Source: Paludibacteraceae bacterium (lineage in GTDB: Bacteria > Bacteroidota > Bacteroidia > Bacteroidales > Paludibacteraceae). From it: a stretch of DNA of 64,000 nucleotides. The stretch covers positions 62,001-126,000 of the forward strand of contig JAKSNH010000002.1 in assembly GCA_024399955.1 (NCBI GenBank). Reading direction: 5' to 3'. The notes beneath the pieces are model-generated. The model did no database searches and was not told where the DNA came from. It saw nothing but the letters and a program-made list of their open reading frames with translations. Both the position numbers and the translations under genes were made by a program. Below, one piece after another: positions 20,325 to 28,652 of the stretch. The first letter of the stretch is position 1, and each line of letters opens with the position of its first letter.

Positions 20325-20753
20325 TCAGAAAGTCAGAAAGGGGTAATAAGTGGAGCCGTTGTAGTTGTAATGTTGGCGTGGGTCGTCATAATAAATGACA
20401 AGATCTGCTTCTTTGTACGAATTGACGAAATAGATTGTAAAATCTTCGTCTTTCTCAACGGCTTGCCACAATCCGCACTCGTTGGGGTTCGTCTTTACCC
20501 ATTGCACATACATATCGCTTTGGATGGGGTCGGAAGAAACATAGACCGCCAAATCGGCTTCACTGCGTTGTTTGACGATGCGGACTTTGCCAAAGAGATA
20601 AACCGTTTTTGTCGGGATAGTTCCGGGCACGTCATAAGCGCACTCGTGATATTCCTTTCCGTAGCCCTCTTCGTGAGTAACATGCCCCACATAGATTGTA
20701 GCGTATATGGTATTAGCGAGAAATAAAAACAATATGGACAAGATATTTTTCAT
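20325..20753 (-). CDS. Secreted protein with signal peptide, unknown
   Basis: The start chosen is the ATG at 20753, which overlaps the TAA of the upstream gene by one base (TAATG). From there the 142-aa product begins with a signal peptide (MKNILSILFLFLANTIYATI) and so is likely periplasmic or exported. The mature part has EEGYGKEYHECAYDVPG and a Tyr-rich C-terminus (YYDDPRQHYNYNGSTYYPFL). A longer frame from 20843 overlaps the neighbour and would bury the signal peptide. I recognise no family. Confidence 0.55.
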   Translation of the reverse strand: MKNILSILFLFLANTIYATIYVGHVTHEEGYGKEYHECAYDVPGTIPTKTVYLFGKVRIVKQRSEADLAVYVSSDPIQSDMYVQWVKTNPNECGLWQAVEKDEDFTIYFVNSYKEADLVIYYDDPRQHYNYNGSTYYPFLTF

Positions 20754-21478
20754 TAGTCGTAAATGCGGTGTTTGAAGATTTCGTCCGGGGCTTTCCATTG
20801 TATATGGTATTGTGTACGGAAAATGCGTTTCATTTCCGGCCACAAATTGGGGTAGTATGGATATTCGCCTCGGCTTTCCAGCGATTTAACTGCCTGTGCC
20901 TCAACTTCGTCTTTGACTTGATAAAAGCGTGCAATTTGCGTGGGCGGTACATAGCCATCTTCTGTGTCAAATTCATCGGGCCAATGATATTTCTTCATTA
21001 GTGCATCGAGGATTTCCATTGACATGTGGAGGTCTGCTTTACCATCTCCAACCAAGATAAATGGGGGGAAACCTATATCTGGACCGCCATCTTCAAACAA
21101 TGGCAAAAAGATAAGAGTTCCGGGGTAAACATCTAATGTACCCTCATAAACAGCACTATCACAGCAAGAGTAACCAAAATACTTTTTTGCGCATTCGTCA
21201 GCAAGTTTTTGTGCTGCCAAAGTATATCGGAGCGGTGGTATATGAGGAATTTCGTCATGAACTATTCCTGCCGGAACTTGGTAAAATTCCTGCCCACATT
21301 TTGTGCATTGCCAAGTAGGATCATGTTCGGTTCTGCAACAGCCTCCCAAAATGACGCGCCCAGCGTCAAGGTCGGCTTGCAGTTTCTCGGTATAGGCACG
21401 CATACCATACAAAATGCGTGCGACTTTGCCGCCGCACTCACATTTGCGAGGTTTATGTATGCACAAAATTTCTTCCAT
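20753..21478 (-). CDS. Zinc-ribbon-like protein, unknown
   Basis: This 241-aa protein is cysteine-rich near the N-terminus: CIHKPRKCECGGKVARILYG, then GGCCRTEHDPTWQCTKCGQEF. The spaced CxCGG and CxxCG pairs suggest a zinc ribbon. The rest is acidic and aromatic, with no motif that I recognise. It is the first gene of a minus-strand trio with the signal-peptide protein (1-nt overlap) and the small membrane protein. Confidence 0.55.
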   Translation of the reverse strand: MEEILCIHKPRKCECGGKVARILYGMRAYTEKLQADLDAGRVILGGCCRTEHDPTWQCTKCGQEFYQVPAGIVHDEIPHIPPLRYTLAAQKLADECAKKYFGYSCCDSAVYEGTLDVYPGTLIFLPLFEDGGPDIGFPPFILVGDGKADLHMSMEILDALMKKYHWPDEFDTEDGYVPPTQIARFYQVKDEVEAQAVKSLESRGEYPYYPNLWPEMKRIFRTQYHIQWKAPDEIFKHRIYD

Positions 21479-21553
21479 AAGTATTGATATTTAAAGGTTT
21501 ATAGAACTCACGAAGGTGGAAGATGATGTAAGAAAAGATATGATTTATTTATG

Positions 21554-22183
21554 TTATTCTTCTGCAAATTCGTATTCTTCACGCAAATCGCAGAGTAATT
21601 TGCCATTGAACGAGAAATAGTGAGGACCTTGGTATGCTCCAGAGGAATTACGTTTATTTTCGGGCATAAACTTCTTGCAGTAACCAGACAACGTATATAA
21701 TTCACCTTGATACTCAATTTTGTTATCACATTTGTCAGCAACAACAATCGCTTGTGCTCCAGTTGGTTCAAATATTACTATATCTCCTTGCCGAACTCGA
21801 GCCATAGAGAAACGAAATGGAGGAGCCACCTTAACCGCGTTTTTCTTTTGCTCTTCCTCATATTTGCAATAAAACTCTGCATCCTCTATAGTCATTGCTA
21901 ATTCACGCAAAATGCTATATGCTTCTGATGGCACTTTTTGGAAAAACTCTCGATTATCAGCAATGCGTGAATTTGTAAGTTTATCTAATATGTGGTGCAT
22001 CTGTTTCTCTAATTCATTAAATTTTGAAGTTCTACACCAAGCATATAAATCAAATGGTTTAGGCAGTGCTGTTGTGAAAAGTTCGTCCATACGCTTTTCT
22101 ACACTACCAGAAGTTTTCCCAATTTTAACCCAGTCTTCTTTGAAAGCGGGATTAGTTAAAATATAAACGTAACCTTTAGCCAT
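21554..22183 (-). CDS. GIY-YIG / T5orf172-type domain protein
   Basis: The 209-aa protein opens MAKGYVYILTNPAFKEDWVK and continues IGKTSGSVEKRMDELFTTAL, the pattern of the T5orf172 (Meiotically up-regulated gene 113) branch of the GIY-YIG nuclease fold: the GYVYIL segment, then KIGKT, then R. The first 100 residues make up this domain. The rest has a KVAPPFRFSMARVRQGD segment of unknown role. It starts 13 nt after the end of the restriction specificity gene on the same strand and is likely part of that operon. Nuclease activity is an inference from the fold. Confidence 0.65.
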   Translation of the reverse strand: MAKGYVYILTNPAFKEDWVKIGKTSGSVEKRMDELFTTALPKPFDLYAWCRTSKFNELEKQMHHILDKLTNSRIADNREFFQKVPSEAYSILRELAMTIEDAEFYCKYEEEQKKNAVKVAPPFRFSMARVRQGDIVIFEPTGAQAIVVADKCDNKIEYQGELYTLSGYCKKFMPENKRNSSGAYQGPHYFSFNGKLLCDLREEYEFAEE

Positions 22184-22195
22184 ATTAGTAGTTTT

Positions 22196-22735
22196 TTATG
22201 CAGAGATAATATGCAACTTTGTATCAATATACCGTTGCAAAAGTTTAGTCTCAATATTTTTCATATAGTTTGTCATATATTCATAATCAGGTACTCCTTT
22301 TGTAGTTATAGGAAGCATAATTTTTACGCGTTTTAGTCGTCCAAGAGTTGCACCATTACCGCCCCAATTAAATTTCTGCATTTGTATTTTAATTAGTGGT
22401 ATCAAAAATTCAGCAAGATATTTGTTAAGATGTTTATTTCTTAGTACTTGTATATTTTGCCCCGTATAGAAAGGGATGGATTGATAAAAAACTGATTGAG
22501 TATCAAGTCCTATCGTAATCACATTACCTTCGTCTCTTTTATATCTTGGTTGCTCATCAATAAAACTATCCCATCCATTTGTTATATCTGTACGCGTAAC
22601 ATATGGTATATCCCCACTTTCACCAGTTAATTTATTTCTATCTATACTGCTTTGAGTTGCTGCTATAGAAAATATATCTAACAACCCAAATGCTCGCCAT
22701 TGTTTGTTATTAGCGCAATTGGTGGTGGGGGGGGG
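22196..22735 (-). CDS. Restriction specificity subunit, 3' half (out of frame at C9)
   Basis: This frame encodes the second target-recognition half: NKQWRAFGLLDIFSIAATQS at its N-terminus, GDIPYVTRTDITNGWDSF, then GNGATLGRLKRVKIMLPITT and PDYEYMTNYM, the pattern of S subunits of type I and BcgI-like systems. In-frame reading is open back to 22753, but only a TTG codon right after a TGA could start it there, and there is no good ribosome site. It is best read as the second half of the gene that starts at 23267, cut off by a +1 register change in the C9 tract. Confidence 0.75.
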   Translation of the reverse strand, partial: PPPTTNCANNKQWRAFGLLDIFSIAATQSSIDRNKLTGESGDIPYVTRTDITNGWDSFIDEQPRYKRDEGNVITIGLDTQSVFYQSIPFYTGQNIQVLRNKHLNKYLAEFLIPLIKIQMQKFNWGGNGATLGRLKRVKIMLPITTKGVPDYEYMTNYMKNIETKLLQRYIDTKLHIISA

Positions 22736-23267
22736 TAATTTGTTGATTATCAATCACTTGCGCAATATGCTTTTGATACTGCATAAGCAATTGATACTCT
22801 TTGGCTTTCATATACTCCTCCATAAAAGCCCAATCTGGCTCGCCTTTTGCTGTTATGGGAAGTTGTAATGTCTGGCGACGAATTCGTTGTTGAGCGAATT
22901 TGTAACCATATCCATATTTACCATTACATGCTTTGTCAATTGCCATTTTAATGAATAATGCCACGTAGCGAGACAGTTTCCTGCCATCTTTTAATGTTAA
23001 TTTCTCCACATGGTCGGTCGCCAAAAAATCATAGGCTTGGTATCCGACATATCCGACAGTAGCACTATCTATAGTCAAAACGCCACCTTTTTCAGTTGGT
23101 GGATTGCTATAAAAATCATCCAATCCATTATTTGTCGCAGCGCAAGTAATACGAGGTACATTCCCTTTTTTAGTTAATAAAGAAGGATGAGTAGTGATTG
23201 TACCCGAAATTGTAAAAATATCCTCTATTTTAAATGCTCTCCACTTGCATTGATCTAGTGTTTTCAT
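22710..23267 (-). CDS. Restriction specificity subunit, 5' half (BcgI-like S/B subunit)
   Basis: The 185-aa frame starts ATG at 23267, overlapping the stop of the modification/restriction gene as ATGA. It begins MKTLDQCKWRAFKIEDIFTI and carries one target-recognition domain ending LPITAKGEPDWAFMEEYM and a helical spacer (KEYQLLMQYQKHIAQVIDN). After the tract it runs out in HHQLR and a stop. Joined to the downstream frame it would give an S subunit of about 350 aa with two target-recognition domains, near the size of BcgI B. As it stands it is a half subunit. Confidence 0.8.
   Translation of the reverse strand: MKTLDQCKWRAFKIEDIFTISGTITTHPSLLTKKGNVPRITCAATNNGLDDFYSNPPTEKGGVLTIDSATVGYVGYQAYDFLATDHVEKLTLKDGRKLSRYVALFIKMAIDKACNGKYGYGYKFAQQRIRRQTLQLPITAKGEPDWAFMEEYMKAKEYQLLMQYQKHIAQVIDNQQITPPHHQLR
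22727..22735 (-). repeat. Poly-C tract (C9 on the coding strand) at the S gene junction
   Basis: Nine consecutive G on the plus strand, read as C9 in the gene. The upstream frame reads ATT A(C9)CACCAC and ends in TAA after nine further bases. The downstream frame needs A plus the C run to be a multiple of three, which holds for C8 and C11. C10 leads to a TAG soon after. Such a tract at the join of two halves of one gene is the usual layout of slipped-strand phase variation. Confidence 0.85.
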
Positions 23268-25243
23268 AATGTTTCCTCCTTTCCTTCGTCGGTGTTTTCA
23301 AATAAATATCCGCGTCCGTGTGCAATCATGTTAAATTCAAATGTGAGGTAATCTGCCATTGTTTTCTCAAAGTCGGCATCTGTGGGAATGTCTTCGTTAA
23401 AATAGTAGAACGAGTGCAACCATTCGTCCTCTGCTGTAATGGTGGAGCGAACCATAAAATCGTTAGAAGCTGGACGATTTTTATTCCAACATTCCAAAAG
23501 TAATTTTCGCCTTTCATCTGCACGATCTGTGGGTTCAAAACCAACTTGCGGAACCGTTCTATAACCATCGTCCTTGAAATTAATGAACTTAGAATAATAG
23601 TTGTTGGGGTGTGGCTGATGTGCGGTAAAAATAGCAATAACAGGATTTGTTCCAACTTTATAGAATGTTTCTGGATTTAGAGTAATCACCCCTTCCAAAG
23701 TATGATGTGCCAATAGATAATATTTTATTTCCTTATCTTCTGCCGTTTTCCCTACCATAGTTGATTGTGGCACAATAACTATGCATCGTGCTCCTTCATC
23801 TAATGAATCCAACAAGTGTTTAATAAAATGCAACTCACTCAAATGTCGTGTCTCACGATTCGTTGCCAATGAATATGGTGGGTTCATTAGTCCTACCGTG
23901 AAATGCTTTTGCCGCAATTCGTCTGTATTTTGTTTTAGAAAATCTGCACAAATAAGGTTACTTTTACCATCTCCACGCAAAATCATGTTAGTTGTCGCGA
24001 TAGAGAACATACGTACATTTTGTTCTATGCCATACAATTGCTGTCTCTTTATGTCTTCACGTTGTTGATTAGTCCGCGCTTTATTCAACATGTCGTGCAT
24101 AGCAGCCACCAAGAAACCACCAGTACCACATGTTGGATCAAGTACAACATCTGATGGCTTTAAATTAATTAAGTCACAGAATAATTGCGTAATGTGTTTG
24201 GGAGTAAGAATAATTCCAAGCGACTGACCATCACCACCACTATAACTCATAAATTCTCCATAAAAGCGACCTAAAATATCCTCTGGTGTATTATAGTGGA
24301 AAGCCGTTGAAACATTAGAATAAAGATATTCAGCAAAATAGCGGATAGGCGTTTTGCCTAATCGCTCCTCATATTGCGATAATTTGGGGCTCGTTTGAAT
24401 AAAACGAAACTCATCCAATACGCGCTCTTTCTTCTCTTGTGGAGCAACCTTTACTTGCTCCATATGGGATTCTAACGCCTTAAAGACTTTTTTCCCGTCA
24501 GTATAGTCCTCATCCCCTGTTAAGTCTTCGGTGGAAAAAGACGGATTTTCAATGGCTAATAGTATAGCTGAAACTGCCATTGGCTTTTGTTCGTTAGATA
24601 GGGAACCATATACATGCAAATCTTTATGTAATGCTTCCGCTTTTGCTAAAATAGTTTCTAATTCGATTTGTTCTGCTGTCTTTTCTTGACAAACCGTAGT
24701 TGTGTAATAAGTTGCTATATTAGCAGTTGTAAAATTACGAAAATCTTTTACAGGGGCTAAAAGCTTATAACTTGTGGGAGATACAAAGATAGGACGTATA
24801 ACCATGTTATCGCTTTCAGTACCAGAACAACCAATAGCAAAAACTTTGTTAAAGTGAGAATTAGCAACAATCTTTTGAGCATAATGTAATGCGCCATTTT
24901 CAGCATAATCTTTGATAGAAGTATCGTCCATCAACAAGTTTTGATTTTTTGTATCAAGGTATTTGGCTTGTTTCCGTCTGTCTGCCTTATCCTCTATTAC
25001 AAGAATAAAATCCCCAACTTGTGCGACAAACTCAGGGAAACCTTTTTTACCCGTTCCCCTTTTGCTGGCAGTTTGTAGTGCCTTGTTAATCTCTACAATA
25101 TTACTACCATTCTCTGTAAATGAGATCTTGGCAGCAGTTAATAGATTACCAATAATGCGATCTGTTGTTTTTTCGTACGCCATAATTTCTGTGTTTTCTT
25201 TGGGTTCTTCAAACTGAATTTCCAATGTTTGTTGTAGATCCAT
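23264..25243 (-). CDS. BcgI-like restriction-modification subunit (nuclease + N6-adenine methyltransferase)
   Basis: The 659-aa protein looks like the A subunit of type IIB/BcgI-like systems. Near residues 70-90 it has FPEFVAQVGDFILVIEDKAD, which fits a PD-(D/E)xK nuclease core (D78, E84, K86). The middle and C-terminal part is an N6-adenine methyltransferase of the HsdM type: DPTCGTGGFLVAAMHDML is motif I for AdoMet binding and MNPPYSLA is motif IV (NPPY). In this family one polypeptide both cuts and methylates, and the specificity subunit supplies recognition. The downstream S gene overlaps it by ATGA. A promoter-like TACCTTTG lies at 25288-25281. ATG 25243 is used; M21 (MAYEKTTD) is an alternative. 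Confidence 0.85.
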   Translation of the reverse strand: MDLQQTLEIQFEEPKENTEIMAYEKTTDRIIGNLLTAAKISFTENGSNIVEINKALQTASKRGTGKKGFPEFVAQVGDFILVIEDKADRRKQAKYLDTKNQNLLMDDTSIKDYAENGALHYAQKIVANSHFNKVFAIGCSGTESDNMVIRPIFVSPTSYKLLAPVKDFRNFTTANIATYYTTTVCQEKTAEQIELETILAKAEALHKDLHVYGSLSNEQKPMAVSAILLAIENPSFSTEDLTGDEDYTDGKKVFKALESHMEQVKVAPQEKKERVLDEFRFIQTSPKLSQYEERLGKTPIRYFAEYLYSNVSTAFHYNTPEDILGRFYGEFMSYSGGDGQSLGIILTPKHITQLFCDLINLKPSDVVLDPTCGTGGFLVAAMHDMLNKARTNQQREDIKRQQLYGIEQNVRMFSIATTNMILRGDGKSNLICADFLKQNTDELRQKHFTVGLMNPPYSLATNRETRHLSELHFIKHLLDSLDEGARCIVIVPQSTMVGKTAEDKEIKYYLLAHHTLEGVITLNPETFYKVGTNPVIAIFTAHQPHPNNYYSKFINFKDDGYRTVPQVGFEPTDRADERRKLLLECWNKNRPASNDFMVRSTITAEDEWLHSFYYFNEDIPTDADFEKTMADYLTFEFNMIAHGRGYLFENTDEGKEETL

Positions 25244-25280
25244 AATGCAGTAATTTTTATGTTGTTATTGAAATTCGCTG

Positions 25281-25288
25281 CAAAGGTA
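25281..25288 (-). promoter_or_regulatory. -7 element of the restriction-modification operon
   Basis: The minus strand reads TACCTTTG (TAnnTTTG), 37 nt before the ATG at 25243. A clear -33 TTTG is not seen at the usual distance, so the assignment is moderate. Confidence 0.5.
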
Positions 25289-25341
25289 CAACTTCAAAGT
25301 GTCATTTTGGTGTCACTTTCTATATTTTTTTTGTTTTTTAT

Positions 25342-25425
25342 TCACTTTTCTTCTATTTCGTCTATCCATTCTTTTAACTTTGCTTGGAGCAGAATTTCAA
25401 AATCTGATGAATCTAAAAATTCCAT
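25342..25425 (-). CDS. Possible 27-aa ORF
   Basis: In the 269-nt gap between the AlbA_2 gene and the restriction gene, the minus strand has ATG...TGA encoding MEFLDSSDFEILLQAKLKEW and then IDEIEEK, an acidic, helical-looking peptide. There is no clear Shine-Dalgarno site and no known family, so it may be chance. Confidence 0.2.
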   Translation of the reverse strand: MEFLDSSDFEILLQAKLKEWIDEIEEK

Positions 25426-25512
25426 AATCAATATTTCGTTAATTTTTATATTAAATTTATCTTGTTTGTAGATTCTGTAAAATCATTTTTTTGAGTAGTG
25501 TAATTATTAGTT

Positions 25513-27021
25513 CTATTGAAGTATGACCTCCCAATGTCCTCCTTTATCGCCTCCTACACGACGAATATATTGTTTGCGAAGATATTCAAGATGCTTATCA
25601 ATAGATGTACTGCTGACTTGAAGTTGCTCTGCCATTTTGGATATAGAGATTTTAGGATTCTCTATTATTAGACGAAGGATGGCGATTCTTCTTTCCGATA
25701 AATCATCTCCATTGATCTTTGCCTTTTCTACCAACTTTTCTACCAACTTTTCTACCAACCCTTCATCTTTTTTGTTTTCAATAGATAGAGTTAACTTAAT
25801 TTGTAAAAGTTCCGGTTGTTCAATTAGTTCAGGACGAAGCCACTGTTTCTCTCCCCAAGCGCTAAGGATAAGTGGGAAACCAGAGCCTATATTTTCACCC
25901 AAACCAATCATGCGAAACAATGTTTGGATATGCAAGTTTCGTGCGCGAGACTCTCCTCCTGCATAGATTTGTTCTACAGGAAGTTTCAATAATCCGGGAT
26001 TGGTAAATACAAACTTATCATCGTACTTCTCTACTTTCAACACACCAATAATCATTAGGTCGGCATGAATAATGGCATTGGTCATTGCTTCACGGATAGC
26101 TTTATCTTGGAGTGTATCGTCTTTACGTTGAAGCCCTTCCATTTGGAACGGATGAGGCAACTCTCGTACCAATCGAGGAAGTACGAACATCACAAAATTA
26201 AACAGGTTATTTTCCCATGTTCCGTCATAGGTAAGTCTGTCAGAATAACGCATTTCTCCCACTAAATGTGACTTGTCAATATAATCCAAACGCAAATTAC
26301 TAAAGCGTGTACGAATAGGAAGCCCCTTACCAAACATTAGTAGTCCAGCCATCGTTAGCCACTCTTTGCCTGTTTGTTTATCTTTCCTAAGACATCCAAA
26401 CTGACGAAGAAAGTCTTCATTAGAAAGGTTGTTAAATGGATGGTCGGGCGTACCGCTTTTAAAATGATTGCGATAACTATTTAATGTCTGCAAGTCAATA
26501 TCATCCATTGAATAGCCGTCCAATAACATGTCATCATTTCCCAGCTCGTTTATATCGCGGAACATCATTCTCAACTCTGTTTCGGAACAATGATAGTCGC
26601 CTTCATGATTGCGGCGATAAGCACCACGCAAAGGATTATTATTGATAAAAACAGGTCGAAAGTGGTAATCTGCGCGTGGTACGTGAATAGCAATGACTTG
26701 CTTATCGTCAATTTCAATCACTTGCACATCATCATCTGTGAGTAGATTAACATTGACTTTATTTGGGTCGTTGGCAAGATTCCAAAAGTCAATAATGAGT
26801 TTGTCTGGATAGGCAACGCCTTGGATAGAGAAACGCTTATTGGGGTCGGTTTCTGAGCGGTTTTCCTCAATTCCCAACAAAATATAACCGCCATTAGAAT
26901 TGGCAAAAGCAGAATAAGTGTCCCATAGACTATTCGGAAGTTTATTTTCGCATCGTTTACACTCAAGGGTAAGATGCTCTCCTTTTACCAATAAATCTTT
27001 TATTTCAGTTAGTGTCAGCAT
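25513..27021 (-). CDS. AlbA_2 (Schlafen-like) domain ATP-binding transcriptional regulator
   Basis: The 502-aa protein has an N-terminal AlbA_2/Schlafen-type domain: LTLECKRCENKLPNSLWDTY, then SAFANSNGGYILLGIEEN (about residues 17-54). The middle has a RecG-like C-terminal region typical of these proteins (REAMTNAIIHADLMIIGVLK, then GLGENIGSGFPLI). The C-terminus is a winged helix (KISISKMAEQLQVSSTSIDK). Between them is the repeat VEKLVEKLVEK, from three 12-bp units. Such proteins are frequent next to defence genes; what this one controls is not known. Its promoter (TAATTTTG, 27052-27045) is separate from that of the restriction operon. Confidence 0.75.
   Translation of the reverse strand: MLTLTEIKDLLVKGEHLTLECKRCENKLPNSLWDTYSAFANSNGGYILLGIEENRSETDPNKRFSIQGVAYPDKLIIDFWNLANDPNKVNVNLLTDDDVQVIEIDDKQVIAIHVPRADYHFRPVFINNNPLRGAYRRNHEGDYHCSETELRMMFRDINELGNDDMLLDGYSMDDIDLQTLNSYRNHFKSGTPDHPFNNLSNEDFLRQFGCLRKDKQTGKEWLTMAGLLMFGKGLPIRTRFSNLRLDYIDKSHLVGEMRYSDRLTYDGTWENNLFNFVMFVLPRLVRELPHPFQMEGLQRKDDTLQDKAIREAMTNAIIHADLMIIGVLKVEKYDDKFVFTNPGLLKLPVEQIYAGGESRARNLHIQTLFRMIGLGENIGSGFPLILSAWGEKQWLRPELIEQPELLQIKLTLSIENKKDEGLVEKLVEKLVEKAKINGDDLSERRIAILRLIIENPKISISKMAEQLQVSSTSIDKHLEYLRKQYIRRVGGDKGGHWEVILQ
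25723..25758 (-). repeat. Three 12-bp tandem repeats inside the AlbA_2 gene
   Basis: CTTTTCTACCAA (plus strand) is present three times without change, coding LVEK three times in the spacer before the winged helix. Twelve bases is a multiple of three, so copy changes would alter the spacer by four residues each and not the frame. Confidence 0.8.
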
Positions 27022-27044
27022 ATCTGCTAATTATTTTTTCTCTG

Positions 27045-27052
27045 CAAAATTA
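27045..27052 (-). promoter_or_regulatory. -7 element of the AlbA_2 gene
   Basis: The minus strand reads TAATTTTG 24 nt before the ATG at 27021, with TTTG-like bases upstream (CTTGCATATTTC). Confidence 0.6.
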
Positions 27053-27195
27053 CAAAGATTTTTTGAAATATGCAAGAAAAAATGAGATTTTTAAGAAAAA
27101 TCGCCTATCTATTTTGATGTAGATAGACGATATATATGGTTTATATATCCAGCGGTAATCAAGAAATCCTTGACAACCACATAACGTAGGAATTA

Positions 27196-27804
27196 TCAAT
27201 TTTCTAATTGGCGGGGAGCATTGCTCAGGGACCAATAGAGTCCCACTAAGGCGATGTCCATGCTGAGATCCTTAAAGAGCATAAAGCCAAAAGACTGCTG
27301 CAAGAAAGGTACCAGCGGTAGCAGGAAAATCAAGAACAGAATAAAGGGGAAGCCTAAGATGGCATTGGTTAATGCCCACCACCGAGCATGAACATTGGCA
27401 GGAATATGTATGAACATCATGATGAACATGCAACTTAATTGGAAATAAGACCCCAAATAAATCAGTTTGAACCACCATGAACTGCCTACCCAATGCACAT
27501 CGGGATCGCAGCCGGCATAATGCCAGCAGAAAAGATGCAAGAGAATCAATATCACGGAAGTAGCAATCACTATCCATAAAGTCTCCTTGATAACTCGCGC
27601 CTTCTCCTGCCAATTAACTAACAAATACGTGGAGTAAATCAATAATAAGGCATATAGGAAAATATCCATTGCGGACGATAATAACGCTAAACTATTAACC
27701 GGCAACATCCCTTCTGCATCGGGAATATGCAACAGAATACGGAATAAGACAACAATGCTCATCCAAAAAGCAAACTGACGAGACTGATATAAAAGGTTGT
27801 TCAT
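27196..27804 (-). CDS. Integral membrane protein, unknown
   Basis: The 202-aa product has five or six hydrophobic segments, among them FAFWMSIVVLFRILLHI, LYALLLIYSTYLLVNW, TLWIVIATSVILILLHLFCW and GFPFILFLIFLLPLVPFL, and is therefore an inner-membrane protein. No family is recognised. A TATCTTTG (-7 type) stands at 27849-27842 on the minus strand. It is divergent from the TetR-led efflux operon. Confidence 0.6.
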   Translation of the reverse strand: MNNLLYQSRQFAFWMSIVVLFRILLHIPDAEGMLPVNSLALLSSAMDIFLYALLLIYSTYLLVNWQEKARVIKETLWIVIATSVILILLHLFCWHYAGCDPDVHWVGSSWWFKLIYLGSYFQLSCMFIMMFIHIPANVHARWWALTNAILGFPFILFLIFLLPLVPFLQQSFGFMLFKDLSMDIALVGLYWSLSNAPRQLEN

Positions 27805-27977
27805 GTGGTATGAATTTTATTCAATATTTGAAATCAGGGTGCAAAGATACTGAATTTTTATGAATTACACAAATAAAAACACCTTAAAAATGATTAAATA
27901 TTCATTAAAAACGTCACGTGGAAACTGAAAGAGTGAAAAAAGTTTCCAAAAAATTTGTTTATATGAAAAAAAAGTTG

Positions 27978-27985
27978 TAATTTTG
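27978..27985 (+). promoter_or_regulatory. -7 element of the efflux operon
   Basis: TAATTTTG after AAAAAAAAGTTG, with TTTG at 27956-27959 as a -33 element. It is 28 nt upstream of the TetR start. The surrounding bases (GTTGTAATTTTGCACGC) are identical to those of the ribosomal promoter. Confidence 0.75.
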
Positions 27986-28013
27986 CACGCTTTTTTGCGA
28001 GAAAGGGTATTAT

Positions 28014-28649
28014 ATGTCGGAAAATCAGAAGGAAAATATCATTCGTGTAGCCGCTGAGAAGGTTCGTGTAGCGGGACTTAGATCGGTGTCGATAGATGAT
28101 ATATGCCGTGAGTTAGGCATGTCTAAAAAGACTTTCTATGTATATTTCAAGACCAAGGATGAGTTGTTAGATGCTTTGTTGCGTCTGCATGAAGCGTCGA
28201 TTCAAGAGAGTATAGCCGCCAAGACCAAAGGCAAGTCGTTGCTGACGATAGTGACTAATTACCAGTCATTACTGCGCAATATAAATGATGTGCGCCAAGT
28301 TCCGGTTGTGCTGTATGACCTGAAGAAATACTATCCGCAGCAATTGACTGCTCACTTGCAGCGATTGAGACTGATTAACCAAGAGATTACGGCACGATTT
28401 TTGCACCAAGGCGTAGAGGAGGGGCTTATTCGTGAGCACTTGGATGTGGATGCCACTGCTCGTGTGTTGGCATCAATGCACCAAATTATGATAGATAAAC
28501 TATCCGAGGCGCAAAATCATCCTACTATTTTATCGGACACTAAGTTGGCAATGGATATCTTCTTCCGCGGATTATTGAGCGATGCCGGATTGGAACAGGT
28601 GAAGACCGCGATGGCAAAAAATAGTAAAACAGATAACAGAAATAAATAA
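28014..28649 (+). CDS. TetR-family transcriptional regulator
   Basis: The 211-aa protein has the TetR DNA-binding domain in its first 50 residues: IIRVAAEKVRVAGLRSVSID, then DICRELGMSKKTFYVYFKTK and DELLDAL. The remainder is the helical ligand-binding part with no recognisable specificity. It is the first gene of an efflux operon and lies 3 nt before the TolC-like gene. The usual logic for such a gene, autorepression relieved by a pump substrate, is inferred. I did not find a clear operator palindrome at the promoter. Confidence 0.85.
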   Translation: MSENQKENIIRVAAEKVRVAGLRSVSIDDICRELGMSKKTFYVYFKTKDELLDALLRLHEASIQESIAAKTKGKSLLTIVTNYQSLLRNINDVRQVPVVLYDLKKYYPQQLTAHLQRLRLINQEITARFLHQGVEEGLIREHLDVDATARVLASMHQIMIDKLSEAQNHPTILSDTKLAMDIFFRGLLSDAGLEQVKTAMAKNSKTDNRNK

Positions 28650-28652
28650 GAT

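Noticed and set aside
19084..27804. Prophage or integrative element
   Set aside because: There is no integrase, capsid, terminase or relaxase gene, and no att-like direct repeats or tRNA gene at the ends; Bro-N alone is not enough.
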